This document shows, one piece after another, positions 48,000-60,500 of a stretch of DNA of 64,000 bases (position 1 is the stretch's first letter; each line of letters starts with the position of its first letter). The position numbers and the translations under genes are program-made. The notes beneath the pieces were generated by a model, which saw nothing but the letters and a program-made list of their open reading frames with translations, was not told the origin of the DNA and made no database searches. The DNA comes from Morella rubra (taxonomy: Eukaryota > Streptophyta > Magnoliopsida > Fagales > Myricaceae), in assembly GCA_003952965.2 (NCBI GenBank), contig CM025850.1, forward strand, positions 24,864,252 to 24,928,251, written 5' to 3'.

Positions 48000-50900
48000 A
48001 ATAGATGTTGCAGCGAACCTTTCCCTCTTAATTAATTGCAACAAAATGGACCCAAGATCTATGAGTTGAAAAAGTCAATTTCTAACCTTATTCAAGGTAA
48101 TGATATTGTCAGTGTCTATTATGACAAATTAAAAACCCTTTGGGATGAGCTTTCCATCTATGACCCGCTGCCAAACTGTGCATGTGGTAATTTAAAAACC
48201 ATTTGTGATCGTTATCAAAGAGACTGTATGATACAGTTTTGATGGTTTTGCACGACTCATACTCCAATATGACAGATCAAGTAATGATGCTAGAGCCTTT
48301 ACCTATTGTGAACAAAGTTTTTTCTTAAATTCAGCAATAGGAAAGACATAGGCAGGTTCTCTCTCATGCTCATAACACTGAAAATCTTGCTTTACTCACT
48401 CGGCGGAATATGGGCACAAAATCTAGCTAGACCATTCGGTAGTTTCAAAAAGGACAAATTATATTGTACCCACTGCAAAATCACTGGTCACGTTTTTTAA
48501 ATGTTGTTTTAAGGCTATCAATGTCGAGCCTCCTATTTGTTCACATTGTGATGTGACAGAGGCTACATTTGACCACATGGTCTGTAGCACCTCTCTTCTT
48601 TCAAAAATTACTTCTAGTTGTGCCTATTTTGTAAAGCTACCTAATGGGATTCAGTCTTTGTTTCACATAAGGTGTTGTTCGGTTAACTAACACTATCATA
48701 TTACATAATATGTTATGTGTCCCCTCTTTTAATTTTAACATTTTATTTGCCCAAAAATTAACTGAGCAATGTTGCTTTGTTTTCTTACCTCAAGCTTATT
48801 TTATGTAAGTCCTTGCAGCATGGGTGACGATTGGGAAGGGTAGGGTCACAGATGGACTCTACTATTTGGACACTAGACAAGTGCAGACTATTGATTTGAC
48901 CACTCCTTTGCTAGTTACAACTCACGGCACAAAATCACCATTAATTCGCAGCTGTTGAAACTTTCCCTTCTTTTGACTTATGGCATTACAAATTGGGTCA
49001 TCTGTCACCTTCTAGACTCAAACTTATTTTTGCTCCTCTTTTACCTACTACGTCTCAACAGTCTTAGCCTTGTTTAATTTGTCATTTAGCAAAACAACAC
49101 AAGCTACCTTTTAATGAAAGTTTACATGTTTCTACCTCTTTATTTGAATTAGTTCATTTAGATTTATAGGGACCATGTGCCACAGCTGCCTATAATGGAT
49201 CGAAATATTTTGTTACCACTGTAGAAGATTTATCTAGATGTACTTGGACTACATATGAAACACAAATCTGAAACAAAGTCTTGCATCCAATCATTTTCAA
49301 ATTGAGATCTAATTTACTAATGAAACACAAATTTACTGAACCAAACTCTCATCTTGTTTTCCTCCTTTACAACAGAACTGTCTCCTTTTGAAGTCCTCTT
49401 TGGTCATACACCCTCATACCATCACCTCAAAGTTTTCGAATGCTTAGCCATTGCCACTACTTTAACTCATGGTCGAAATAAATTTGATTCACAAAGTAGA
49501 CCTTCAGTTTTTATTGGGTGTCCATTCGACACTAAAGGTTATAAACTACTTGATCTCAATACCCATACCACCTTTACTTCACGCAATGTCACATTTCACA
49601 AGAATATTTTTCCTCTCCACCTCTAAGCTAGTCAACCTCTTACTACTCCTTCTCCTTTTATCTTTACTAACCCACTTGCAGATATTATTTCCTATCCTCC
49701 ACCGAATCATACTACGCCTACAATCAATTTCCCTTTAGAGCCACCTAGTCTACCTGCTTCACTAGCTACATCTCCACATTATCCAACGCCTCCTCTTGTC
49801 CCATCAACCTCACCCGCGACTTCACCTCCATCTGCCACTCCTATTTTGCCTTCACCAACACCTCCTCTTCGAAGGTCCACAAGAGTACGTTCTGCACCTC
49901 AATTTCTCCAGGATTTTCATTGTCAACAGGCCACCTGTGACCCTTCTGTCCTTACTCTCCCTACTGCAACAACTATGTTGACATATATCTCTTTTCCTCT
50001 CACTTCTTCTATTTCTTATCATAAATTATCTCCTTTTCAGGCTTATACTACCTCTATTTCTTCACATTTTGAACCCTCATTTTACCATGAGGCTGTGAAA
50101 GATTCTAATTGGCGTAATGCCATGACTATTGAACTTCATGTCCTTGATCTCAATAGGACTTGGAGCTTGACTGATTTGCCACTTGGTAACACACCCATTG
50201 GCTGCAAATGGGTATTTAAGATCAAGTTTAATTCTTATGGGAGCATTGAGCGATATAAGGCTCGTTTAGTGGCCAAGGGCTACACTCAGCAAGAGGGCAT
50301 AGACTATCATGAGACATTCTCACATGTTGCTAAAATTTCCACAGTTCGTTGTTTACTTGTTGTGGCTGCTTCAAAGGGTTGGTTTCTTAAATAGTTTGAC
50401 GTTCATAATGTTTTTTCACATGGTCTTTGGATGAGGAAGTTTACATGAAACTTCCTCCTGGTTATCCTTGCTACTGTTCCAAATCATGTTTGTCGACCTT
50501 ATAAGAGCATTTATGGTCTCAAATAGGCCTCTTGTCAGCGGTACTCAAAATTTTTCTCTGCTTTTATTTCTTATGGTTTTACTCAGTCGAAAACTGACTA
50601 CAATCTGTTTCTATACAATCGGGATCACTCTTTTATGGCTCTACTTGTCTACATTGATGATATCATCATTGCCAGCTCACACATTGCTCCTATTGAGGCT
50701 CTTCAGGATTTCTTGAATTCACATTTCAAGATTAAATCTCTTGGTGACTTACGCTATTTTTTGGGACGCGAGGTAGCAAGATCTCAGCAAGGTTTGCAAC
50801 TCTGTCAACGCAAATATGCGTTAGACATTTTAGCTAATTCAAGTCTGTTGAGTGCTCGGCCTCTCTCTTTGCCTATGGACCAAAATTTACATCTTAGCCA

Positions 50901-51350
50901 AGCTGGTGGGACTCCCTTGTCAGACGCCTCTCCTTTTCGTCAGCTCATAGGCAGCTTACTTTATCTGACCATCACCCGCCCAGATATAAGTTACGCTGTC
51001 CAAACCTTAAGCCAATTCATGCAGCATCCAATGGTCCTTCACCTCCAGACAGCATACCATGTCCTGCGATACATCAAACAATCTCCTGGTCAACGCCTCA
51101 TTTTCTCTTTCATGGCGTCGCTTACCCTGCAAGCCTTCTGTGACTCTGACTAGGCTTCATGCCCAGATTCACGTCGGTCTGTTACAGGGTACTGCGTCTT
51201 GCTTGGTTCTTCCCTTATTTCATGGCGTTCGAAGAAGCAGAGCGTAGTTTCTTGCTCCTCTGTCGAGGCCGAATACAGAGCTATGGCAAGTACAAGTTGT
51301 GAACTTACGTGGCTATGCTATCTGCTTCACGATCTCCTAGTTTGTATCTA
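48000..51350 (+). mobile_element. Ty1/copia fossil, heavily decayed, no LTRs seen
   Basis: Parts in copia order: a gag piece near 48030-48240 (YYDKLKTLWDEL), faint protease/integrase stretches at 48500-49350, the integrase end near 49360-49620 (SPFEVLFGHTPSYHHLKVF), a Pro/Ser/Thr-rich linker, reverse transcriptase near 50090-50400 ([27 protein letters not shown]) and 50630-51150 (YIDDIIIAS, YFLGREVARS, ITRPDISYAVQTLSQFM), and the start of RNase H to about 51310. It is broken in many places, probably ten or more, and neither end can be found. It is much older than the element at 57501. Confidence 0.88.
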
Positions 51351-53051
51351 GAAATGATCTCTCTGAATCTGAACCGCCGATCAAGTGAAAATAAAAACAG
51401 AACCTTTTCTTTCATTGCTCGTTATGACTCTCTCAACTTTGTCTGGTACGGCGAATCCTTTCCCACTTTGTCCTCCATTATGGATTCCAAGTCACCTTTC
51501 TTGACCCATACCACATAAATTGGTCAAATATTTGACGGTTACAAGGGTGGCCATGTTTTTCCATTTCTATATCGTCAATAGATATAAGTCTCAATGCCGG
51601 ATGTTTTTCCATTTTTTTCACCTGGAGAACTAATTAAATTGTTGCAGGCGGAACCAACAGTGCGTGCTTCGGAAAAAGAGTGTTGTTACCTAGCCATCTT
51701 ATCGGAATAACAAAAGCATCTTTAAATACTCAATTTTATATAGGAGTGGTATTTAGGATACCACTTAATTTAAAAACTTTAGTTTTTAAATTATAAACGC
51801 TCGTATTTAGGACTTCTATTTAGTTTAAAGCAATATTTTTAGTCTCTCACAGCTCTGATACTATTTGTGGGAGATAAACGAGTCATTTATTGTGTTTATA
51901 ATATAATACATAAGGACATCACTCAATATAAAAATATAAGTTTGAGCCTAACTATACTAAACTAATCACTATACGTATAATTTTTTTAATGTGTGATAAT
52001 ATTTTTACCCTGTAACATATATATATTCAACCGACCTCATGAATTTCTTTTTTATTTTATCAACAGGAAAATGATCATTATCCAAAACGATTTGAGTGGG
52101 GACTGCAATGTCAAGTGCGCTAGTTGGCTATCGCTCAAAATTTTGGTCTTAAAAAGTTAAAAGGACCACTCGAGGTTTTGTATAAATTCGTTAACCATCA
52201 TAACATTTACAATATGCGACGTGGCAAATTGTTACGTTCTAAGTGAGTGGTACATCTATCTCTCCTTTGATTATGAGCATCAAGAAGGGCTCATAGGTAG
52301 GTAGGTGAGGCAATAGCCTAAAATTTTTAATTATAAAAATTTTATATTATAGCAAAATTAACATTTAAAAAAAGCTTAATTTTTTTGAAATAAAACTTAA
52401 TGAAAGGCCCTCAAAATAAGAACATCTTATTTAATTAGTTTACAAAACTGAAATTTAAAATAAAAAAACATCCTAGAAGCTAGCTATATCAACTAATAAC
52501 AGTCTAATTTTATCAGCTTTTAAGTCTCTTTTCAAAATAATAGCATCATTGATTCTCAATAAATTATTTTCTTAAAACTTAGTATCACAATTGTCTACTT
52601 TATTGCTCATTAACAAATTCTCAAAAAATTAAATTCTAAGATTATTTTTATAAGGTAAAGTGGCATACCAATGTCTAATTAGATTATTAGTAGTGGATTG
52701 TTCTTTAGCTTAAACAATAAAACAATCCCACGACACAACTGTTTTTTTGTTAAGCAAAGCAACTTCTCATTCTCAAAGTATTTCCTATTTTTTTCTTAAA
52801 CAATATCTGTAAAACAACTTCGGATAAATTAACCAATATCTTTCAATAGATTTGAACTATTTTCAAAGTATGATGATATATTTAATTTAATTAATAATCT
52901 TGCATAAAAAGACAAGAAATAAATTTATGATTTAAATTTTAAATTTATTAATTTTTTTTTTTGTAAACTAATACCTCATTTTTATGACTTACCGCCCCTG
53001 TGAGACACCTTGTGGCATCTTCATTTTATATCTTGAAGGTTCGCGGAAACT
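51350..53051. other. AT-rich spacer
   Basis: Non-coding, very AT-rich from 52320 on, with no gene or clear repeat structure. Confidence 0.5.
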
Positions 53052-53067
53052 TGGCCGACAAAGAATT

Positions 53068-53091
53068 TTTTTTTTTTTTTTTTTTTCTGAA
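53068..53091 (-). mobile_element. Poly(A)-only retroposition with 16-bp target duplication
   Basis: TGGCCGACAAAGAATT stands at 53052-53067 and again at 53092-53107. Between the two lie only 19 T and CTGAA. On the minus strand this is a few bases followed by a poly(A) tail. It looks like the product of target-primed reverse transcription that stopped almost at once. A LINE or SINE source cannot be told apart. Confidence 0.7.
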
Positions 53092-53227
53092 TGGCCGACA
53101 AAGAATTCGATACAGTTCTATCCATGAAAAATATCTCCTGTCATGCACTTTCGAAAAAGTTAAAAGAAATATATGGAGCCCCTTTCCGGTCGACCTTCCT
53201 TTCCATCTATCCCAAAACCCAAATAAA

Positions 53228-54264
53228 CCTTTAAACAGACCATGGTACTGTGATTGAGAGACCTAATTGAGAGGGTATAATATGATCTTGCAAACGTCCT
53301 CCTTGCGTCATTGGGTCACACCAAACGTGGGAAACCGCCCCAAAACTTTGACCTTTTGTACTACACGGCTTCTATTCAGGACCATTGTCTGTGACTGTAC
53401 CAATATACATACCTTCGGGAGCCAAAATTTTGGCCTCAAAATTCTAAAATGACACTCTCAGTCTGACATGCTCCTTATAAATGACAATCTGCAATACCAA
53501 CTCGGAGACATCCATCGACATTCTATATAGTATTTGAAAGCAACAGCCTTTGCAGAGTTTAAGGAGTTTTATTTTCTTACGTACTGGTGCATTGCATCTC
53601 GAATATCTTCTCTAGCATAGTTCTGTATGAATGTTGTGCCTCCGCTAAGCGCCTGCACTTTTCTGCCCTCCTACGTTTTATCAGCACCAATTTCAAGTCC
53701 TCAAATCAAAATATTGCGTTTGGAAGGTCAGGCATAGCAAATCAAAACTGCAAAACGGTGCGGATTGGAAACAACCACTTGTTTTGAAAAATACTATCTG
53801 TCGTTTTTGAGAGGGAGAAAGTGACGTAAAAAAAATTTAAGCGACTAGGCAAGGGAGCTGACGTGGACAAGATTTTAGTTAGTCAAAACAATGGTCAACT
53901 GACATAAGGACCAATTATTTATAAATGCATAAACTCAATGACTGAAAATTGAAAAAATATTTTTTAGTGACTAATTCATAAAAGGAAACAAAATCTAGTG
54001 ACCAAATAGGACCAAGATATTAACACTCTAGAACAGAGATGCCTTTCTAATATAAACTACATTAAAATTAACATTTACGAGCTGGAGGTGCCTTTTTAAT
54101 ATGTACGGCAGATAGTCTTGAAGCCAAAGTAGGCCTAAAGGTCAAAGTTTTGGGGCGGTTTCCCACGTTTGGTGTCACCCAATGGCGCAAGGAGGGACGT
54201 TTGTAAGATCATACTATACCGTCTCAATTAGGTTTCTCGACATCACACCATGGTCTATTAAAGG
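53228..54264. repeat. Inverted repeat, ~130-bp arms 780 bp apart
   Basis: The arm 53228-53357 and the reverse complement of 54137-54264 match closely (GACCATGGT, CCTAATTGAGA, CCAAACGTGGGAAACCGCCC, CAAAACTTTGACCTTT). The interior has no recognisable gene. The right arm, with about 95 bp beyond it, is also present at 63766-64000, so the arms belong to a larger dispersed family and the inverted repeat may be two insertions in opposite orientation. Confidence 0.8.
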
Positions 54265-54687
54265 TTTATCAATTAACTATTTTTTAAAAACATAAAAATA
54301 ATGTAAGTTTAAAAATAATAATAAAAACTTGGGGAGCTGCAAGCCACCCCTGCTGGCCAGGGGAGCCCTGATCAAGGCTGCTAGGAGCAGCTACTACCGA
54401 GATTTACAATATATATATATATATCAAACATAAAACATTAATGGGTGTTTCCTATTATATCCTCATCTTGATCCTAACAAAAGTATTGTTACCCTTAAAG
54501 TTTACACTTTTTTCAGAAAATCAATGGAAAAAAAAAGATATTATTTACCCTAAAAGAGAACATCAGATCTAGTAAAGGCAAAAAAAATCTCTTTAATCCT
54601 CTCCTCTTTCAGCAACGCGCGGGGGTCTATATAAAATACATATTTGAGAAAAGGGAATATACCACGAACTAATTAATACCGTGTCTC

Positions 54688-54805
54688 ATGCGGCACCTCC
54701 TCCCTAATTTGGAAAATGATTGATTCTGTGGGTCGTATCCCCCACCGCCGCATGCTTGGTCCTGTTACCACAATTTGTCTAGAAAAGAAATAATAAAAAA
54801 GAAAA
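54688..54805 (+). mobile_element. tRNA-derived SINE, 5'-truncated, with target repeats
   Basis: Perfect 14-bp direct repeats TAATACCGTGTCTC (54674-54687 and 54806-54819) flank a degenerate SINE body (CGGCACCTCCTCCCT, GGTCGTATCCCCCACC, GGTCCTGTTACCACAATTTG) and an A-rich tail. The tRNA-like box A end is lost. Confidence 0.82.
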
Positions 54806-54847
54806 TAATACCGTGTCTCCTGGGGTTGTTGATTTGCAAATCTCATT

Positions 54848-54978
54848 GCCAGTGAGCTGTAGCTCAGATGCATGGCACCTCCTCCCTTTGGGGAGGCATT
54901 GATCTGGGGTCGAATCACCCCACCCCAGCAAGCTTGGTCTTGCTACAACAATTTGCCTAGAAAAAAAAAAAAAAAAAA
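54848..54978 (+). mobile_element. tRNA-derived SINE, full-length-like copy
   Basis: It starts GCCAGTGAGCTGTAGCTCAG with a box A (TAGCTCAGATG) and has a box B-like GGTCGAATCACCCC, a CAACAATTTGCCTAG 3' domain and an 18-A tail. It inserted about 30 bp after the SINE at 54688. I see no clear target duplication. Confidence 0.82.
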
Positions 54979-55327
54979 CCAAGATTCGTTAACAAAAGCC
55001 ATGTGAGACGAGAGGATGCTGTCAATGGTCTCTCTCCCTCCCCAAGCTTCTTTGCGGCTTCGTCTGAAAACCACTGTTGGATTTGTTTACAAACACCAAT
55101 ATTTGTTTTGTCAAAACATATAATCTACTTTTATAAGTACAGGAAAAAAAACAAATTATATTCTCTGACACAGTATACTTCTACAAGTGCATGCATATGG
55201 CCGAAGCTGATGATCCCTTTTGCTTAATTTAGCTCCCACTTCCAGCTCCCAATAGCAAATAAATATTGACTCTTGGACTCCAATGTTTACTTGGCACACT
55301 GATCCGATCCTATCTTGACTGTCCGGC

Positions 55328-55449
55328 GCCAGTGAGCTGTAGCTCAGATGGCACCTCCTCCTTTTGGAGAGGGATTGATCTGGGGTCGAATTCCCCCACC
55401 CCCGCATTGACTTGGTCCTGGTACCACAATTTGCTTAAAAAAAAAAAAA
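55328..55449 (+). mobile_element. tRNA-derived SINE just upstream of a TATA box
   Basis: Same family as the copy at 54848: GCCAGTGAGCTGTAGCTCAG, TGGCACCTCCTCC, box B GGTCGAATTCCCCC, ACCACAATTTGCTT and an A tail. Its end is 42 bp before the TATA box of the peptide gene at 55591, so it forms part of that gene's proximal promoter. Confidence 0.85.
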
Positions 55450-55491
55450 TCTCCAGCCCCACTTGTCTCTCTTCCTCCCTCTCAAGAATTC

Positions 55492-55497
55492 TATAAA
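55492..55497 (+). promoter_or_regulatory. TATA box of the His/Gly-rich peptide gene
   Basis: TATAAA stands 94 bp before the start codon. This leaves a 5' UTR of about 60 bp if transcription starts about 30 bp downstream. Confidence 0.7.
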
Positions 55498-55590
55498 TTG
55501 GGAGAGCCATAGTGTAGTAACTCATCCTTCACTCGAACAGATAATCTTCTCAGTCTATAGTCTACAATCCTCTGCCTTTTTCGCTGAAAA

Positions 55591-56200
55591 ATGGCCAACT
55601 TCAAGGCTTTTCTTCTACTTGGTCTTGTCCTTGCTCATGTTGTTCTTGTGATCTCCTCCGAGGTGTCAGCTCGTGAGCTAGGTGAGACTGCTCAGACCCG
55701 TTAATTTTCTAATTTCTAGAGCTAAAGATAAGCCTGTACTATCTTCTGTTTCTCAGTTCAGAGGGTTTTCTAGTTATACAATCGGTGGTTTAGGCTCCTC
55801 TCAGGGATGCACACCATCGAGTACCATCAAATACCGTACAACTCGCTCGTCATGTGAAATTCATAGAGCAAATTGCATAATATAATTGGTATGCTAGGAG
55901 GTTTACTAAATAATAAAACATAGATTTTCATATATTTGGTAGGAATAACTTCATGAAGCGCTCTTCTCTTGAAAATGCAAAAGAATCTCTTAACATCCTA
56001 ATTACCATATCCATGTCTGCAATTAACTTTTCCAATCCGTTGCTGCAGAGGAAACTGAGGCGGCCAATGGTGAGCAGCTAGACAGGCATGGACACGGCCA
56101 TGGCCACGAACACCGACACCTACACCGACACGACCATGAACACCACGGCAAGCCAGGCCATGGTCACCCAGGACACGGTGCAGTTGGTGGAGGAGCTTGA
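55591..56200 (+). CDS. Small secreted His/Gly-rich protein, 80 residues
   Basis: Exon 1 is 55591-55681 and exon 2 is 56049-56200, with borders G/GTGAGA and CTGCAG/AG. Together they make 243 bases with stop. Residues 1-27 are a signal peptide (MANFKAFLLLGLVLAHVV, then a likely cut after VSA). The mature part has an acidic opening (ELEETEAANGEQ) and a tail with alternating His: HGHGHGHEHRHLHRHDHEHH, then GKPGHGHPGHGAVGGGA, with 14 His in about 30 residues. The start and two-exon layout match the plant family of glycine-rich secreted proteins often described as cold/drought-regulated (CORA-like) or GRP3-like. The His-rich tail suggests binding of metal ions such as Cu, Ni or Zn in the cell wall, which is an inference. 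A TATA box and a SINE lie upstream. A possible poly(A) signal (AATAAG) is near 56273. Confidence 0.88.
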
Positions 56201-57500
56201 AGTCGAAAACTAGACCAACCAGAATTAGAGGAATCCTGTGTCCTGTGGCTTTGTGTATGGGTGTGTCTTTGGAATAAGATTAATAGCTCTTCTAAGCTTG
56301 TACGAATAAGGTCATAGACTTACACTGGTTGTGTTGCTTTATAAGCTCTCAACCTTACTAGGTGTATAAGCTCTTATCTGTGTACTTTCAACGTCATGTG
56401 TGTTCTGCTTTTTATGTATCAAAAAATGTGCTTCATCGTGTCAAATTCTTAAGGGCGTCATGATACCAGCTTTGCATTTTCCTACCTTTTATTTGAGTGC
56501 CATTATTCGATGACCTCCACTACATGGTGACCAAATCATCCTACTTGAGTTTTGTTGATCATCCCCTTAGATTTTATGGTTTGTCCAAAATAATTCATAG
56601 AACCATATAATATTATGGTCACCAGTATTGAATCTGCCTCAATATATTCCTTCTCGTTTCTTACTGTTCACAAACTAATTTGAAGGATGCCATCCTCTTA
56701 TCTTTTATACCTAGGACATGTTTGTTGTTAAGTCAGAAAAAATAGGAAAGAAAGAAATTGGTGTCCAATAATTACAGTCTATACCGATTAAATTTAAGGC
56801 TCCGAAATATCGGAACCCATCGAGTATCTCCAGAAATATTGCAGTGATGTGGCGAATGGCACGCACCAGCTATTCACATGTCACAGGATATAGCATTGCC
56901 AACGAGAAACGTGATTTTCAACTGAAGTTACATCAGTGGTTACTGTTTTGTCTTGCTGGTATCGATTTGTGTTTTAGTTGTAAGTCTTACTAGTCACGCA
57001 GGATTTGGAGAAAACCAATTGCATACTAATGGGTTGGGTAGCAAGTCTTCTTTGATTCAAGTCAGAGATCCTATCAAACACATCTTACTACATATGCCGC
57101 GATTCGCTCACATCTTACTACATAGGAAAGCTAATTTGCATCCTGATACCCTCATCTCTATTGGATAGCATGGATGAAGAGGAATTTGATTGCTGCCAAT
57201 ATAGATACGAAGGATTCAAGGAATCCATTCTGTAAATAGGAAACAATAACAAGAAGAAAGGTTCTCTTTTTGTTATTGATGTTTCAGAAAAATGGAGAAT
57301 CCATTCTTGACCAAAAAGGTTGGGAAAGTTATAAAAAGATTCCAACGTCAAAGTGTAAGACGTAGTGCCCGCCAGAGTACAATAGAAGAGGCAAACAAAG
57401 ACCAATTGACTGGCAAGATACAGATTAGAAGAGAGCAGGTTGGCTTTGACAAAGTACAAACTCAAATGAACATAGAGCACTACCATATGGCCTTCTCAAC
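56201..57500. other. 3' flank of the peptide gene and spacer
   Basis: Contains the 3' UTR of the peptide gene, then non-coding sequence. Open frames at 56953-57168 and 57292-57513 match no family known to me. Confidence 0.5.
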
Positions 57501-60500
57501 GGACAATATTTGAAAAAGGACAAAATAACAACTGAATTCTTCCCAGCTTTAGTGTTGCGTGGGATATAGGATTTGTATATATAGAAAGGATTACAACGGT
57601 CATAATGGTTTACAAGGAAATATAAATCAACGTAATAATGAGAAATAAGAACGTTAGACTCTGGCCATATTTGCATTGTTTGACTGCAGAAGCTTGCCTT
57701 TGTTAGCACTTGTAGAATCTGACTGTGATTGAGAGTGCTTGATTGTGACAGCACTATTATCCCCCCTCAAGCTAACCGTAGGAGCATGAGACAAGGTGAG
57801 CTTGGATCTTAAGAGACAAAAATGGGAGTGGTTGAGACTTTTAGTAAAGATATCGGCAATCTGCATATTGGAAGGAACAAAATGGACACATAAAGAACCA
57901 GCAGCAACTTGCTCACAAACATAGTGATAGTCCAGTGCAATGTGCTTGGAGTGAGTGTGGGAGGTAGGATTGCCAGACATAAATATGACGCTTTTGTTAT
58001 CACAAAAAAGGGTAGCAGGAAGAGGAATGGGACGGTGAAGATCCTTAAGTAAATGAGTGAGCCATGTAACCTCAACAGCAGTGTGAGCGAGGGATCGGTA
58101 CTCTGATTCGGCACTAGAACGAGATACAATGGGTTGCTTTTTAGCACTCCATGAAATGAGATTGCGACCAAGGAAAACAGCAAACCTCGAAGTGGAACGA
58201 TGAGTATTAGGACACCCTGCCCAGTCGAAGTCTGAGAAGGCAGAGAGGGTGTGAGAACTGTTGGAGGAAATAGTGAGACCAAGGTGAAGAGTACCCTTGA
58301 TGTAACGCATGAGGCGTTTTACAGCTTGAAAATGAGTATCTGTGGGAGCATGAAGAAATTGACAAACGGTATTGACACTATGAGCAAGGTTAAGTCGGGT
58401 GATGACCAAATATTGAAAGGCCCCAACAAGAGATTGATAGAGAGTAGAATTAACAAAGGGAGGACCCTCGGTGGAAAGGCATTGACCAACAACCATAGGG
58501 GTGGCCACGGGTTTGCAATCAACCATACCAGAGTGTTCCAATAAATCTAAGGCATATTTGGTTTGGCTCAGAAAAATTCCGGAGGAAGTGTGCTGAACTT
58601 CAATGCCCAAAAAATAGTGCAAGGGCCCGAGATCTTTCATAGCAAATTCATGACTGAGGCGAGTGACAAAAGTTTGGAGCAAATTTGGGTTGTTGCTGGT
58701 AAGAACAATATCATCCACATAGAGGAGAAGGTAGAGACTACCTTCAGACCGTGAGAATACAAATAAGGAGGAGTCAGCACGGCTACACTGAAAACCATAA
58801 TGGAGCAAGAAGTGATTGAAGCGTTGAAACCATGCCCGATGGGCTTGCTTAAGCCCGTATATGGCCTTATGAAGGCAACAAACATGTTCAGGTAACTGAG
58901 GATCAATGAAGCTAGGGGGCTGCTCCATGTAGACTTCTTCAGTGAGAGAGCTATGAAGAAATGCATTTTTGACATCCAATTGTCGAATAGACCAGCCAGA
59001 AGTAGTAGCAAGAGAGAGAACAAGCCGAACGGTAGCTGGCTTAATGATAGGACTAAAGGTGGCATCAAACTCTTGGCCTGGAAGCTGAGTGTAGCCTTTG
59101 GCTACAAGACGCGCCTTGTAGCGCTCAACAGTGCCATTAGAGAGAAGTTTAGTTTTAAAAATCCAACGGCAGCCCACAACGTTCTTATGCATAGGTCGAG
59201 GAACAAGAGACCAAGTATGGTTGTGATGAAGAGCCTTGATTTCATCATGCATGGCTGCCATTCATTCGGGATGATGGGAAGCCAATTTAAATCCTCGAGG
59301 TTCGCAAAGGGCCATCAAAGAGTGAAAGAGCGGCGTGGATGGCAAATGCTGAATGGCATGATAGGCTTTGTGTTTAAAAATTCCAGATTTGGCGCGAGTC
59401 ACCATGGGATGATGATTGGAGGTGGACGGTGGAGGAGAATGAGCCATTGAGGAGGAACAATCCATAGCTGGAGCAAAAAGCGGAGTGGCAGGAGACGCAG
59501 GATCTGGGTTTGATGGTGCAGTAACTGTAGTGGGAAGAGGTGGTGACAATAGCGGAGATGCAATAGCACAAGGCAAACAAGGCAGGGGAGCGGTAGAAGG
59601 TTGTGAGTGATTATGACCTGCAGAAGAGGAAACAGAGAGACTACCAGGCGTAATAGAGAATGAGTTATCAAAAAAGGAAACTAAATCTGAAAGTGTGTGT
59701 GGTGATGTGGCAGAAGTGCCTGCAAAGGAAAAATTAAATTCATCAAACAAAACATGTCAAGAGATATAAAGCTGGTGTGTGAGCCTATCTAGGCAGCAAA
59801 AGCCTTTGTGTATAGAACTATAGCCAACAAAGATACATGGAATAGATTTAGGAGATAATTTGTTAGGCATGTAATCACATAAATAAGGATAACAAAGACA
59901 ACCAAAGGGACGAAGCATGGAATATGAGGGCTGCGTATGATAAAGAACCTCATAGGGAGAGACATGATTGAGCACCGGAGTAGGGAGCCGATTGATGGTG
60001 TAAGTTGCAATGGAAAAAGCTTCTACCCAGAAAGAGGAGGGTGCTCGAGAGTGAAATAAAAGGGTAAGACCCATTTCTGTAACATGGTGATGTTTGCACT
60101 CAACACGCCCATTTTGTGCAGGTGTATATGGGCATTAAATGCGTTGTAAAATCTCACAAGTGGACAAATGATGCCTAAACCGTTGGCTAGTAAATTCAGC
60201 ACCTCCATCACACTGGAACACTTTAATGGTCCTGGAAAATTGATTTTCAACCATTTTTTGAAAGGTAATAAACACATCAAAAAAATCAGATTTATTACGA
60301 AGGGGGTAAAACCAAGTGAAACGGGAATAATTGTCAACAAATATCACATAAAAACGAAAACCAGAAAAAGAGCTTATGGGAGAAGGACCCCATAAATCGC
60401 AATGTATAAGATGTAGAGGAAATTGACTGTGTTTTTCATTAAGAGAAAAAGATGAGGGAGAAGAAGTAGTAACAAAGATAGCTCTTTGCTTATTTACATA

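Noticed and set aside
54848-55449. tRNA-like box A and box B sequences
   Set aside because: They belong to SINEs: the body continues into a non-tRNA 3' domain and a poly(A) tail, and no tRNA cloverleaf closes.
58251-59450. Plus-strand open frames up to 165 residues
   Set aside because: Antisense shadows of the copia pol region on the minus strand.
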